NCBI GenBank assembly: GCA_050010595.1
Contig: JBEKKS010000013.1
Span: forward strand, 44,276 to 108,275
DNA: 64,000 nt
Origin: Palsa-513 sp050010595
Lineage (GTDB): Bacteria > Actinomycetota > Thermoleophilia > Solirubrobacterales > Solirubrobacteraceae
Reading direction: 5' to 3'
How positions within the stretch are numbered: position 1 is the stretch's first letter; every line of letters starts with the position of its first letter. This document shows, one piece after another, positions 15,656 through 26,250 of this stretch. Both the position numbers and the translations under genes were made by a program. The notes below the pieces were generated by a model that had not been told where the DNA came from, searched no databases, and saw nothing but the letters and a program-made list of their open reading frames with translations.

Positions 15656-17611
15656 CTAGCCGACGTGGAACGTCGTCGTCACGGGCGTCGATGCGGGCCC
15701 GGAGCTCGCGAGCGCGACGATCGTGGCTTCGTAGTTGCCGGGGTGGAGCTGCTTCGGGAGCGGTACGGCTCCCGTTCCGGCGGGCAGCGCCTCGGTGACC
15801 GTACCGGCCGACACGGAGAGCGTGCATTTCGGCAGGTGGCGCCGCGCACGGGTCGCTGCGAGGCAGGTTCCGGCCTTTTCGCGGCCGGGGAGTAGGCGCT
15901 CGAGCGTCACCGTTACGGTCGCGGACTTCGATATCTGCAACGTGATCTCGCTGGCGTGGCGGTGCCTGTGCTTGCCCTTGCCCGACGTGTGCGCCTTGAC
16001 GAAGCTGACGGCGCTGATCACGGGCGCGCTGATCACGGGCGCGGGGGACGCGACCGTTGTGGTGACAGTCGTCGACGCGCTCAATCCATTTGGTTCCTTC
16101 ACGGTAAGCGTCGCGTGATGTGTCCCGGCGGCCGCATAGGCATGCGTTACGACCGCGCCGCTCGCGCTTGTTCCGTCATCGAAGCTCCAGGAGTACGAGG
16201 AGATCGACTCGCCTTCGTTGGGATCCGATGACGCGCTGCCATTGAACGTGAGCGCTTGGCCGGGCGTCGCGCTGCCGGGACCACTTGCGCTCGCGGTCGG
16301 CGCGCCGCGCTGATACTCGTAGGCGCCGATGTCGGTCTTCCCGTTGACGACTCGCGGATTCCCGTCGAGATCGGTGCCGCCGGTCAGGCTTGGATCACCG
16401 GCATCGACGAGCGGAGAGTTGTAGGGGAGGTGGTAGTCGCCGGTCGCCGCGTTGACGAACACCGGCAGCACGGGGCTCGCGGCACCTTGATTCTGGTTGC
16501 TGGTGAGCGTGGGGCTCGGGCAGTCTTGCGTGATCGAGCCGCTGCTGCCGGTCATCCCGGTGAAGTTGAAGGAGCTGTAGCCGATCGAGACTGCGCCTGC
16601 CCCGGATGTGCCCTCGAAGCACTCGACGTTTCCGCCGGGGTCGGTCCCTCCCGCGGCCGGGAATCCGACGCCAACGCTGCTGTCGATCTCGGCCGTGGCG
16701 CTCTCGGACGCCCCTTGTCCATTGACCGAGACCGCCCAGCCGGCGGCTACGCCACCGCTTGTCGTGCCGGCGACGATCGTGTCCTGGTCGATCTTCGCGA
16801 GGTCCACCTCACCGTGCTGCCCATTGGCACTCGCAACGTAAACCCCGACGCAGCCACCGTTGCACGACGCTCCGAGCTCGAGCAGCGAGCTGACGATATT
16901 GACCGTTCCGCCATCGCTCATTGCTACGTCTTCGTTCGCGTCGCTGATGCGTGTCGACTCGATCGTGACCGTCGCGCCGTTGCCGGGACCGACCTGGATT
17001 CCAGTCTGGGCCCCGCTGATCGTGCTGTTTGAGACGGTCGCGGCGCCGTCATCCAACTCGACCCCGAACTTTGATGTGCCGCCCCCTGCCGACAGGTCGA
17101 CGCTGCCGCTGAAGCTGGCACCGGCCGCCGGCATGACGACGCCCTGAGGGTTTGTCGAGCCGCTGGCCGCTACGACCGCGACATTGGTGACGGTCCCGTT
17201 CACGCCGACTCCGGATGCGCCGCTCGATCCGGACGGGATCAGCACCTCGAGGTTGGAGGCGCTGCTGCCAGTCCCTGTGAGCGAAAGCTCGACATCGGAG
17301 CTCGAGATTCCGCTGATCGTAGTGCCGCTCGGGCCGCCGGGCCCGGCCCCGATGAGCGTGACGTGCGGCTGCGTGGTGACGGCGCCGTCTGGAGGATTGC
17401 TCGCCGTATAGCTACCCGGACCGATCCGGATCGTGTCGCCGCTCACCGCGGCCGCCATCGCTGCGGTGAGGCTCGACTCAGCAGTCGTGCATGAGCCGCC
17501 GCTCGTGCCAACGCACAGCGTCGCGGCTGACGCGCTACTTGGCGCCAACAGCAAAGCCGCAGCCACCAGCAGCGGCAACGGCAGCCAGGTTTGCCCCCTA
17601 GGCCCGCCCAT
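15656..17611 (-). CDS. Secreted beta-helix protein with PKD domain
   Basis: A 651-residue exported protein. ATG 17611 gives MGGPRGQTW followed by a hydrophobic signal ending SSASAA; a TTG ten codons upstream is less likely. Residues about 30-430 form a right-handed parallel beta-helix (pectate-lyase-like repeats, beginning with a PGSYTASNPP-type start), capped by DLDGNPRVVNGKTDIGAYEY. A PKD domain follows (about 450-535, with SYSWSFDDGTSASG and HAYAAAGTHHATLTV). The end is a Thr/Val-rich beta domain. There is no cell-wall sorting signal, so it is probably secreted. Carbohydrate or surface binding is suggested by fold only. Confidence 0.85.
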   Translation of the reverse strand: MGGPRGQTWLPLPLLVAAALLLAPSSASAATLCVGTSGGSCTTAESSLTAAMAAAVSGDTIRIGPGSYTASNPPDGAVTTQPHVTLIGAGPGGPSGTTISGISSSDVELSLTGTGSSASNLEVLIPSGSSGASGVGVNGTVTNVAVVAASGSTNPQGVVMPAAGASFSGSVDLSAGGGTSKFGVELDDGAATVSNSTISGAQTGIQVGPGNGATVTIESTRISDANEDVAMSDGGTVNIVSSLLELGASCNGGCVGVYVASANGQHGEVDLAKIDQDTIVAGTTSGGVAAGWAVSVNGQGASESATAEIDSSVGVGFPAAGGTDPGGNVECFEGTSGAGAVSIGYSSFNFTGMTGSSGSITQDCPSPTLTSNQNQGAASPVLPVFVNAATGDYHLPYNSPLVDAGDPSLTGGTDLDGNPRVVNGKTDIGAYEYQRGAPTASASGPGSATPGQALTFNGSASSDPNEGESISSYSWSFDDGTSASGAVVTHAYAAAGTHHATLTVKEPNGLSASTTVTTTVASPAPVISAPVISAVSFVKAHTSGKGKHRHRHASEITLQISKSATVTVTLERLLPGREKAGTCLAATRARRHLPKCTLSVSAGTVTEALPAGTGAVPLPKQLHPGNYEATIVALASSGPASTPVTTTFHVG

Positions 17612-17695
17612 CTGCGAGAAATGTAGCGGAACAAACGGCAACGCGCGAACGTGGTGCGCAGCTTTGTTCCACCGCGCCAGGCGCGCGGCGCGGAG

Positions 17696-18688
17696 TCAAC
17701 GTGGCTCGCTGTACTCCGAGCGGTCCACGAGATGCTGGGCGGCCTCGCCGCGTAGCGCTCGCGCGACGTTCTCGGCGGCGTGGCGGGCGGCCTCGCCGGA
17801 GGACCGCTCGGTCATCGCCGAGTTGTGCGGCGATCCGATTACGTTCGCCAGCTCGAAGAACGGCCGCCGCGTCGTGAACCGACCGCCGTGGCGCGGCTCC
17901 TGCCACCAGACATCGAGCCCGGCGCAGAACGACGGCGTCGCCAGGAGGTGCTCGTAGAGGGCGTCCTCGTCGACGATCGCGGCGCGCGCCACGTTGATCA
18001 GGATCGCGTCGGGCTTCATCAGCGAAAGCTGGCGGCCACCGATCAACCCACGCGTGACGCGTGTGAGCGGAATCGAGATCACGAGCACGTCCGCAGCCGC
18101 GAGGATCTCGTCGAGCTCGTCAAGGCTGGCCGCGCGCTCGACGAGCTCATCGTCCGTCGGCGAGCGGGTCACGGCAAGGATGCGCGCGCCGAAAGCGCGA
18201 AACAGCTTCGCACTCGCGCGGCCGATGCCGCCGTAGCCGAGCACCGCGACGAGCGCCCCGCGAAGCTCGACGGTGCGTGTTGCCTGGTCGAAGATTCCCT
18301 CGGCCAGCAGCTCGTGGTTGCGGGGCAGCCGCTTGGCTAGGGCCAGCGTCATCGCCAGCACGTGCTCGGCCATCGGCTCGGCCCAGCCTCCACCGTTGGC
18401 CGCGAGCGCAACGCCTTCGGGCAGCAGGTCGAGCGGGAAATGCTCTACGCCGGCCGAGAGCACCTGGACGAGCTCAACCGATCCGAGCAGCGCGAGGTCC
18501 TGCGGGCGCAGCCTGTTACCCCAGTCCAGCAGCGCATCCGCACGCGAAAGCGCCGCGGCCCGCCGCGCGTCATCGAGCCCTTCGACATACGTGATCCGTG
18601 CGAGGTCGCCGATCGCCGACTCGATCGCTTCACGCATCTGCGGATTCGGGTCGAACGAGACCACCACCGATTTCGCGGAGCCTTCCAC
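17696..18688 (-). CDS. D-isomer specific 2-hydroxyacid dehydrogenase
   Basis: Read from GTG 18688 the protein has 330 residues. The longer frame would run into the divergent aldo/keto reductase start, so it is rejected. VLGYGGIGRASAKLFRAFG is the NAD-binding Rossmann motif. The catalytic Arg is in INVARAAIVDEDAL, Glu in LDVWWQEP and His in IGSPHNSA. Unusually WWQEP is followed by RHGGRF. Enzymes of this group reduce 2-oxoacids to D-2-hydroxyacids or act in reverse (phosphoglycerate-, glyoxylate- or formate-type substrates). No pathway neighbours reveal which. The exact start is uncertain because no clear ribosome site is visible. Confidence 0.82.
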   Translation of the reverse strand: MEGSAKSVVVSFDPNPQMREAIESAIGDLARITYVEGLDDARRAAALSRADALLDWGNRLRPQDLALLGSVELVQVLSAGVEHFPLDLLPEGVALAANGGGWAEPMAEHVLAMTLALAKRLPRNHELLAEGIFDQATRTVELRGALVAVLGYGGIGRASAKLFRAFGARILAVTRSPTDDELVERAASLDELDEILAAADVLVISIPLTRVTRGLIGGRQLSLMKPDAILINVARAAIVDEDALYEHLLATPSFCAGLDVWWQEPRHGGRFTTRRPFFELANVIGSPHNSAMTERSSGEAARHAAENVARALRGEAAQHLVDRSEYSEPR

Positions 18689-18831
18689 GATCACGATTAT
18701 GTCGAGCGTCGCGCTTGCGCCTGCCACACTTGGTCCAGGGCACGCTCGACGGCTGCGCAGGCGGGCCGCGTGCCGGCGCGCGCGCCGCTCCCTCATCGAC
18801 CAATCGCTCACCTTCCAGGAGAACACGCTCA

Positions 18832-19821
18832 ATGAACAGACGCAAGCTTGGGACGCAAGGACTCGAGGTCTCGACCGAGGGTCTCGGATGCATGGGGATG
18901 ACCTGGGCCTACGGCACCGGCGACGAGGCAGCGGGACTCGCGACGATTCACCGGGCGCTGGAGCTCGGGATCACCTTCCTCGACACTGCCGAGATCTACG
19001 GCCCGCACACGAACGAGGAGCTGGTCGGGCGTGCGATCGCCGGCGAGCGCGACAAGTTCGAGATCGCGACGAAGTTCGGCTTCGTTATCAATCCCGATGC
19101 GGCGGATGGCCGCGGCATCGACAGCAGTCCCGCTAACGTGAAGCGTGCCTGTGAGGGCTCGCTCGAGCGGCTGGGCGTAGACCACATCGACCTCTATTAC
19201 CAGCACCGGGTCGACACGAACGTGCCGATCGAGGAGACGGTCGGAGCGATGGCGGAGCTCGTAGCGCAGGGCAAGGTCCGCTACCTCGGCCTGTCGGAGG
19301 CATCCGCGGAGACGATTCGCCGCGCCCACGCGACGCATCCGATCACGGCGGTCCAGAGCGAGTACTCCCTCTGGACGCGCGACCCCGAGGACGAGGTACT
19401 GGCGACGCTGCGCGAGCTCGGGATCGGCCTCGTCGCCTACTCCCCGCTCGGCCGTGGCTTCCTCACGGGCCAGATCCGCTCGCTCGACGACCTGCCGCAG
19501 GAGGATTGGCGGCGTTCCAACCCGCGCTTTCAGGCGCAGGCGCTGGCGGATAACCTCGCGCTCGCCGACCGCGTGAGCGAGATCGCCGCCGGCCGCGGCG
19601 TCACCGCCGCACAGCTCGCGCTGGCCTGGGTTCTCGCCAAGGGCGACGACATCGTGCCGATCCCAGGGACAAAGAGTCCGCAGCGCCTCGAGGAGAACGC
19701 CGCCGCGGCCGACCTCACCCTCTCCGCCGCCGAGGTGGCGGAGCTCGACGAAGCGATCTCCCCAGCCGCCGTCCGCGGCAGCCGCTACCCCGAGCCGATG
19801 ATGGCGCTCATCAACAACTGA
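18832..19821 (+). CDS. Aldo/keto reductase (AKR13-like)
   Basis: A 329-residue TIM-barrel reductase starting at ATG 18832, with AGGAGA at 18817-18822. Catalytic residues are in FLDTAEIYGPHTNEE (Asp, Tyr), IATKFGF (Lys) and DLYYQHRVD (His). YSPLGRGFLTG and VPIPGTKSPQRLEEN are typical of the AKR13 branch, which handles phenolic and short-chain aldehydes. It is distinct in sequence from the reductase at 14598. It diverges from the hydroxyacid dehydrogenase with about 140 bp between starts, so the pair may share regulation. Confidence 0.93.
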   Translation: MNRRKLGTQGLEVSTEGLGCMGMTWAYGTGDEAAGLATIHRALELGITFLDTAEIYGPHTNEELVGRAIAGERDKFEIATKFGFVINPDAADGRGIDSSPANVKRACEGSLERLGVDHIDLYYQHRVDTNVPIEETVGAMAELVAQGKVRYLGLSEASAETIRRAHATHPITAVQSEYSLWTRDPEDEVLATLRELGIGLVAYSPLGRGFLTGQIRSLDDLPQEDWRRSNPRFQAQALADNLALADRVSEIAAGRGVTAAQLALAWVLAKGDDIVPIPGTKSPQRLEENAAAADLTLSAAEVAELDEAISPAAVRGSRYPEPMMALINN

Positions 19822-19978
19822 CCACCAACCCGTCGCGCCCCGACCTCGCACCAAGCGCACGGAGCGACACCACCCAGCGACACGCCGCCACCGCCCGCCC
19901 CAAAGCCAAGCGCCCAGCCCTCGCCCACCACCCCGCGCGTCCAGCCGCGAGGACGCCGGCCCAGCAAGCAATCGCCCC

Positions 19979-22252
<2,274 letters not shown>

Positions 22253-22336
22253 ATCCGGTCTATCGGTGCGCGGAGGATTCGCTTTAGGTTCGCCACCCGG
22301 CCGCGCCGCGCGTTGCGAGTGTTAGGCTCGATTGCC

Positions 22337-23284
22337 GTGCTGCGCGCAAGAGTGATTGCGGTCGCCGCGACGCTCGCCGCTCTCGCTGGCTGTGCGAGCG
22401 CGGCGCTTGGCAGCGCCGCCCAGTATCCGCTCGGTCGTGGGAGCGGCGGTTGCCCGGTCTTCCCCGCCAACAGTCCCTGGCACGAGAACATCACGAACCT
22501 GCCCGTCAGCCCGCTATCAACCCAGTACGTCGCTGCGATCGGCACGAGCCTCGACCTCCACCCCGACTTCGGCCACGAGCGGACTTACGGGATCCCGTAC
22601 GCGATCGTTCCCGCCGACCAGCCGAAGGTGGCGATCCACTTCACCGCCTACGCCGGCCAGTCGAATCCGGGTCCGTATCCGATCCCGCCGGACGCTCCGG
22701 TCGAGGGTGGCCAGAACGCGAGTGGCGATCGCCACGTGATCGTGCTGCAGCGCGGGACCTGCATGCTCTACGAGCTGTGGGAGGCGCATCCCAACGCGGA
22801 CGGCTCCTGGGATGCCGGCTCGGGTGCCGTCTTCAACCTGCGCTCGGACAAGCTGCGCCCCGACGGCTGGACATCGGCCGACGCCGCGGGTCTGTCGATC
22901 TTCGCCGGCCTGATCCGCTACGACGAGATCAAGCGTGGCTACATAAACCACGCGATCCGTTTCACCGCACCCGCGACGCAGGCGGGCTTCATCAACCCCG
23001 CGACGCACTTCGCTTCGAGCTCGACCAACCCGGACCTGCCGCCGATGGGGCTGCGTCTGCGACTCGAGGCGAGCTACCCGATCGCCGCCTTCCCGCGCAC
23101 CGACAGGATCATCCTCCAAGCGATGAAGACATACGGGTTGATCCTTGCCGATAACGGCAGCCCCTGGTTCTTCCAGGGCGCGACCGACCCGCGCTGGAAC
23201 GACAACGTCCTCGACCTGCTGAAGAGCGTTCCCGGCAGCGCCTTCCAGGCGGTCGAGACCGGACCCATCCTGCACACGCCCTAG
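22337..23284 (+). CDS. Exported protein of a widespread family of unknown function
   Basis: A 315-residue protein from GTG 22337. The N-terminus is a signal peptide with a lipobox-like LAGC near residue 18, so it may be a lipoprotein. The rest is one conserved domain with PVFPANSPWHENITNLPV, PDFGHERTYGIPY, GDRHVIVLQRGTCMLYELWEAHP, LPPMGLRLRLEASY and DPRWNDNVLD. These phrases recur in proteins of bacteria and some eukaryotes whose function is, as far as I know, unassigned. The many Trp, Tyr and Asp residues suggest carbohydrate or polymer binding, but this is speculation. It diverges from the hybrid kinase and is followed 14 bp later by a flavin-enzyme gene. Confidence 0.82.
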   Translation: MLRARVIAVAATLAALAGCASAALGSAAQYPLGRGSGGCPVFPANSPWHENITNLPVSPLSTQYVAAIGTSLDLHPDFGHERTYGIPYAIVPADQPKVAIHFTAYAGQSNPGPYPIPPDAPVEGGQNASGDRHVIVLQRGTCMLYELWEAHPNADGSWDAGSGAVFNLRSDKLRPDGWTSADAAGLSIFAGLIRYDEIKRGYINHAIRFTAPATQAGFINPATHFASSSTNPDLPPMGLRLRLEASYPIAAFPRTDRIILQAMKTYGLILADNGSPWFFQGATDPRWNDNVLDLLKSVPGSAFQAVETGPILHTP

Positions 23285-23298
23285 AAGGAGGACGACCC

Positions 23299-23700
23299 AT
23301 GCTGTTTGGCCAGGAGCACGTGAACCGCTACATCGAGACCGACGGCGCCGAAGGGCACGACTGGGAGGGCACGACAGCTCTCATCCTGACGACGACCGGG
23401 CGGCACAGCGGGGAGCAGCGCAGCCTGCCGCTGATCTACCAGCGCCACGGCGAGGACTATCTGGTCGTCGCATCCAAGGGCGGCGCCGACGCCCCGCCGG
23501 CCTGGTACCTGAACCTCGTCGCCAACCCGGAGGTGGAGGTCCAGGTCCTCGGCGAGCGCTTCCACGCCCACGCGCGCACCGCGACCCCGGAGGAGAAGCC
23601 GGAGCTCTGGCCGCTGATGACGGCGGTCTGGCCCGCCTACGACAGCTACCAGGAGAAGACCTCGCGCGACATTCCGGTCGTCGTCCTGGAGCGCGTCTGA
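23299..23700 (+). CDS. Ddn-like deazaflavin (F420)-dependent nitroreductase-family protein
   Basis: A 133-residue protein with a strong ribosome site (AAGGAGG, 23285-23291) before ATG 23299. LTTTGRHSGEQRSLPLIY and the central YLVVASKGGADAPPAWYLNLVANPEVEVQV define the deazaflavin-dependent nitroreductase (Ddn/Rv3547) family. Members have a split-barrel fold and use reduced F420 to reduce quinones or nitro compounds. The protein is compact, without an N-terminal membrane segment. Its close spacing to genes on both sides suggests one transcript from 22337 to 24078. Confidence 0.92.
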   Translation: MLFGQEHVNRYIETDGAEGHDWEGTTALILTTTGRHSGEQRSLPLIYQRHGEDYLVVASKGGADAPPAWYLNLVANPEVEVQVLGERFHAHARTATPEEKPELWPLMTAVWPAYDSYQEKTSRDIPVVVLERV

Positions 23701-23703
23701 GTC

Positions 23704-24078
23704 ATGGAGCGTCGTCCCCTGCGTCCGGCAGCGCGCTCCCACGTCTCTCAGGGGCGCGCCCGCCTGCGCTCCCCGGTGGCTTCACAGCCGGCGGTTGATC
23801 CCCGCCCACCGGCGCCGCCGCGGGCAAAGCGCACGCCGCGCGTGCTGATCTTCACGCGCTGGGTCATGCCGGCGGCGATCATCGTCGCCGGCATCGTGAC
23901 GCTCACCTTCGGCACGACGCAGGCGATCTACGGCGGCTGCGGCCTGATCGCCGCGGGTACTTCCGCCTGGCTGATCAGCTGGGTCTACCGGATCGGCGTG
24001 CGCGGCGACGAGGACCGCGACGCCGAGGACCGCGCGCGCCGCTACTTCGAGCGCTTCGGCCGCTGGCCCGACGAGTAG
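23704..24078 (+). CDS. Small two-TM membrane protein
   Basis: A 124-residue protein starting 3 bp after the Ddn-like gene, so probably co-translated. The first 45 residues are Arg/Pro-rich and cytoplasmic. Two hydrophobic stretches (about 52-68 and 73-92) follow, then an acidic/basic tail (RGDEDRDAEDRARRYFERFG). The tail ending FGRWPDE resembles the cytoplasmic end of small actinobacterial membrane proteins of unknown function. It may anchor or partner the flavin enzyme at the membrane, but only position supports that. Confidence 0.65.
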   Translation: MERRPLRPAARSHVSQGRARLRSPVASQPAVDPRPPAPPRAKRTPRVLIFTRWVMPAAIIVAGIVTLTFGTTQAIYGGCGLIAAGTSAWLISWVYRIGVRGDEDRDAEDRARRYFERFGRWPDE

Positions 24079-24085
24079 CTCGCCG

Positions 24086-24139
24086 ATTCTTTGGTGTCGT
24101 CTGCGGGACGCGCCACCGCGCACTTCACGGCGAGGGCGC
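24086..24139. repeat. Intergenic repeat element, copy 1
   Basis: This lies between the converging ends of the small membrane protein and the first propeller gene. Fifteen bases, CACTTCACGGCGAGG (24121-24135), are identical to 53478-53492. Flanking bases also agree in part: a T-rich start, TTTGG-GT, then CGCC-CCGC before the core and GCGCC/CCGCC after. It could be a REP-like or terminator-associated element. Confidence 0.45.
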
Positions 24140-25162
24140 CTACAGGTTCCAGCTGCCGGCGAAGCCGTGCGGCGCGAGCACGGTCGGCTTGCCGCCGGCC
24201 CACGGTAGTTCGAGCAGCGATGGCTGCGTCCCCTCGAAGCCGGACGACAGCAGCACCTCCTGCCCGTTGCTCGAGATCGCGTTCGGGAGCGTCTCCTCGC
24301 CGTCGAGCTGGCGGGCGGCGGCGGTCGGTCCGGACAGGTCCACCGTCCAGGTTGCGCTCTGGTCGGTCCCCTGGAAGCTTGCGAGCAGGTGCTTTCCGTT
24401 CGCGGAGAATGCGATCGGGACGAGACCACTTGCGAGATTGTCAACTTTGATGTGCGTCAGCTGGCGCGCGCCCGTCCCGTTCGGCGAGATCGACCAGAGC
24501 TGGCAGATCGGCGCGTACTCCGAGCCGCGCGAGCGGCAGCGCGAGAACGCGATGAACTCGGCTCCCCAGACGGGTGTTGTTGCGTTGCTTGCGATCGCAC
24601 GCCTCCCGTTGCCACTCGCTGACGTGACGTAGAGGCTTGTCGGTGCGGTGCTGAGCAGCGAGCTGGCGAGCCCGTAGACGATCTGGTCGGCGGCGGACGG
24701 CTCGAAGCTTGCGCCGCTGACCGCTCCTTTCGCGATCTTCGTGATCGCGCCGGTCTGCATGTTCACGACCTGTAGCGGCCCCGCCCCGCTGCTGCCGGTA
24801 GGTCCGTAGACGAGCAGCAGCTTGGAGTCCGCCGACCAGCCGAACATGCTGATGAAGCCGTCGAAATGAGCAATGTGGCGTACCGCGCCGGCCCCCGTCG
24901 GATAGTCGAGCAGCTCGCTGGTCGCCTGATTCTGGCCGAGCGTTTCGACCGCCGCGACCTGCGTCCCGTCAGGCGATATCCGGGCATTGCCGCCCGGGCC
25001 GAGCGTTCGCACACCGCTCCCGTTGGCGTTGGCGATCGCGACGCTCGGGTGAAGCCCGCGTGAGTTGGCGATGAAGACGAGCTGCGAGCTGGCGGGTGCC
25101 GCCGCTGCGGTGCTCGCGAGTGCAGCCGCGCCCAGCGCGAGCAGTGCGATGACGCGTCTCAT
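24140..25162 (-). CDS. Exported TolB-like beta-propeller protein, paralogue 1
   Basis: A 340-residue protein with a signal peptide (MRRVIALLALGAAALAS, ending AAAAPA). The remainder consists of repeated WD40/TolB-like blades. Each has a phrase like ISPDGTQVAAVE, FGWSADSKLLLVYG, ASFEPSADQIVYG or FSANGKHLLASF. It ends LAPHGFAGSWNL. Two more exported propellers with the same layout and a similar closing phrase lie immediately upstream on the same strand. Such propellers bind proteins or polymers outside the membrane; no catalytic motif is present. Role unknown. Confidence 0.85.
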   Translation of the reverse strand: MRRVIALLALGAAALASTAAAAPASSQLVFIANSRGLHPSVAIANANGSGVRTLGPGGNARISPDGTQVAAVETLGQNQATSELLDYPTGAGAVRHIAHFDGFISMFGWSADSKLLLVYGPTGSSGAGPLQVVNMQTGAITKIAKGAVSGASFEPSAADQIVYGLASSLLSTAPTSLYVTSASGNGRRAIASNATTPVWGAEFIAFSRCRSRGSEYAPICQLWSISPNGTGARQLTHIKVDNLASGLVPIAFSANGKHLLASFQGTDQSATWTVDLSGPTAAARQLDGEETLPNAISSNGQEVLLSSGFEGTQPSLLELPWAGGKPTVLAPHGFAGSWNL

Positions 25163-25171
25163 GCCCCCACG

Positions 25172-26224
25172 CTAATCATTCCAGTTGGCAACGCCCGCCG
25201 GGCTCGCGAGCGTGCGCTGGTGGGTGGCGTCCCAGCTCAGCGAGGCGACCTGCGATTGCGCGCCGAAGACGGTCACGAGGATCAGCTTGCCGTTGCGCGA
25301 GATCCCGTCGGCGAGTATCCCGAGGCCGGGCAGGGTGAGCTCGCGAGCGCTCACGCCGCGAGCGGTGAGCGCGAGCTGCCAGACCTCGACGGGGCCGCCA
25401 TCGGGCGCGTCGAAGTCGGCGACGATCCGCCGGCCGCTCGTGGATGCTGAGAGCGCCTCGGCGCTAGCCGGCGGGCCGGCAGTGAACGCCGCGAGACGCG
25501 CCGCCCCGCGACCATCCGGCTGGATCTGCCACAGCGAGTAGAGCGGCGAGCTCGTCTCGCTTCCGAGCCGTTGCAATGAGGCGAAGACGATGCCGCGCGC
25601 GGTCCAGAGCGGTGCGCTCGCGAGCCCGGTCGCGGTGAGTCGCCGGCGCCTCCAGCCGTCGCCCCGCGCCACCCACAGGCTCGCTTCGTTGTCGTCGAGC
25701 TGGGCGATGCTCGCGCGCGCGTACACGAGGCGGTCTGGAGGTTGCGGTGCGAAGCTTGCGCCAAGGATCGTGCCGGTGGCGATCGTCTCCAGCTCACCGC
25801 TGGCTACGTCCAGCACGACGAGCGCACCCTGCGCGCCGGCGGCGCTCAGCTCTTCCACGCTCAGCGCCACGAAGCGCGAGTCGGGCGACCATGCGAGCAG
25901 CCGTACTCCGTGCGCCGAGAAGTCGGGCGGCGCCAGCACCGCCACGAGGCGTGACCCGGCGTGCCGTCCCGTCCCGTACAGCGTCAGCGTTGCCTGCGTA
26001 CCGTTTGAGCGCAATGCGACGACGTCCGTCCCGTTGGGCGAGAGCAGCGCCTGCTTGGCCGGCCCCAGCACCCGCGGGCCGCCGCCTCCGGCGCGCGCCA
26101 GGACGGCACTGCCGCTCTCGTTGACGTACACGAGCGCGACGTGCCGCGGCGCGACGTGCTGCGAAGTACCGCAAGCCGCCAGAGCGAGTGCTGCCAAGCC
26201 CCCCAACGCCGACAGTCGCCTCAC
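25172..26224 (-). CDS. Propeller lipoprotein, paralogue 2 of tandem set
   Basis: A 350-residue protein from GTG 26224 (VRRLSALGG). The signal sequence ends in the lipobox LALAACGTS, so it should be lipid-anchored, unlike its two neighbours. Blade phrases include LLSPNGTDVVAL, LLAWSPDSRFVALS, GASFAPQPPDRLVYARA and GISRNGKLILVTV. It ends LASPAGVANWND, matching the closing W of the other two. Spacing to paralogue 1 is 9 bp and to paralogue 3 is 26 bp, so one transcript is likely. Confidence 0.85.
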   Translation of the reverse strand: MRRLSALGGLAALALAACGTSQHVAPRHVALVYVNESGSAVLARAGGGGPRVLGPAKQALLSPNGTDVVALRSNGTQATLTLYGTGRHAGSRLVAVLAPPDFSAHGVRLLAWSPDSRFVALSVEELSAAGAQGALVVLDVASGELETIATGTILGASFAPQPPDRLVYARASIAQLDDNEASLWVARGDGWRRRRLTATGLASAPLWTARGIVFASLQRLGSETSSPLYSLWQIQPDGRGAARLAAFTAGPPASAEALSASTSGRRIVADFDAPDGGPVEVWQLALTARGVSARELTLPGLGILADGISRNGKLILVTVFGAQSQVASLSWDATHQRTLASPAGVANWND

Positions 26225-26250
26225 GGCGCGCGATCCTAACGCCGGAACCG

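Noticed and set aside
18689..18832. Longer N-terminus for the hydroxyacid dehydrogenase
   Set aside because: It would abut the divergent reductase start and shows no similarity to the family, which begins near VEGSAKSVVVSF.
19822..19978. C-rich, purine-poor tract between reductase and hybrid kinase as a gene
   Set aside because: Open frames across it are low-complexity (Pro/Ala or Gly/Trp) with no start signals. It is a convergent intergenic spacer.
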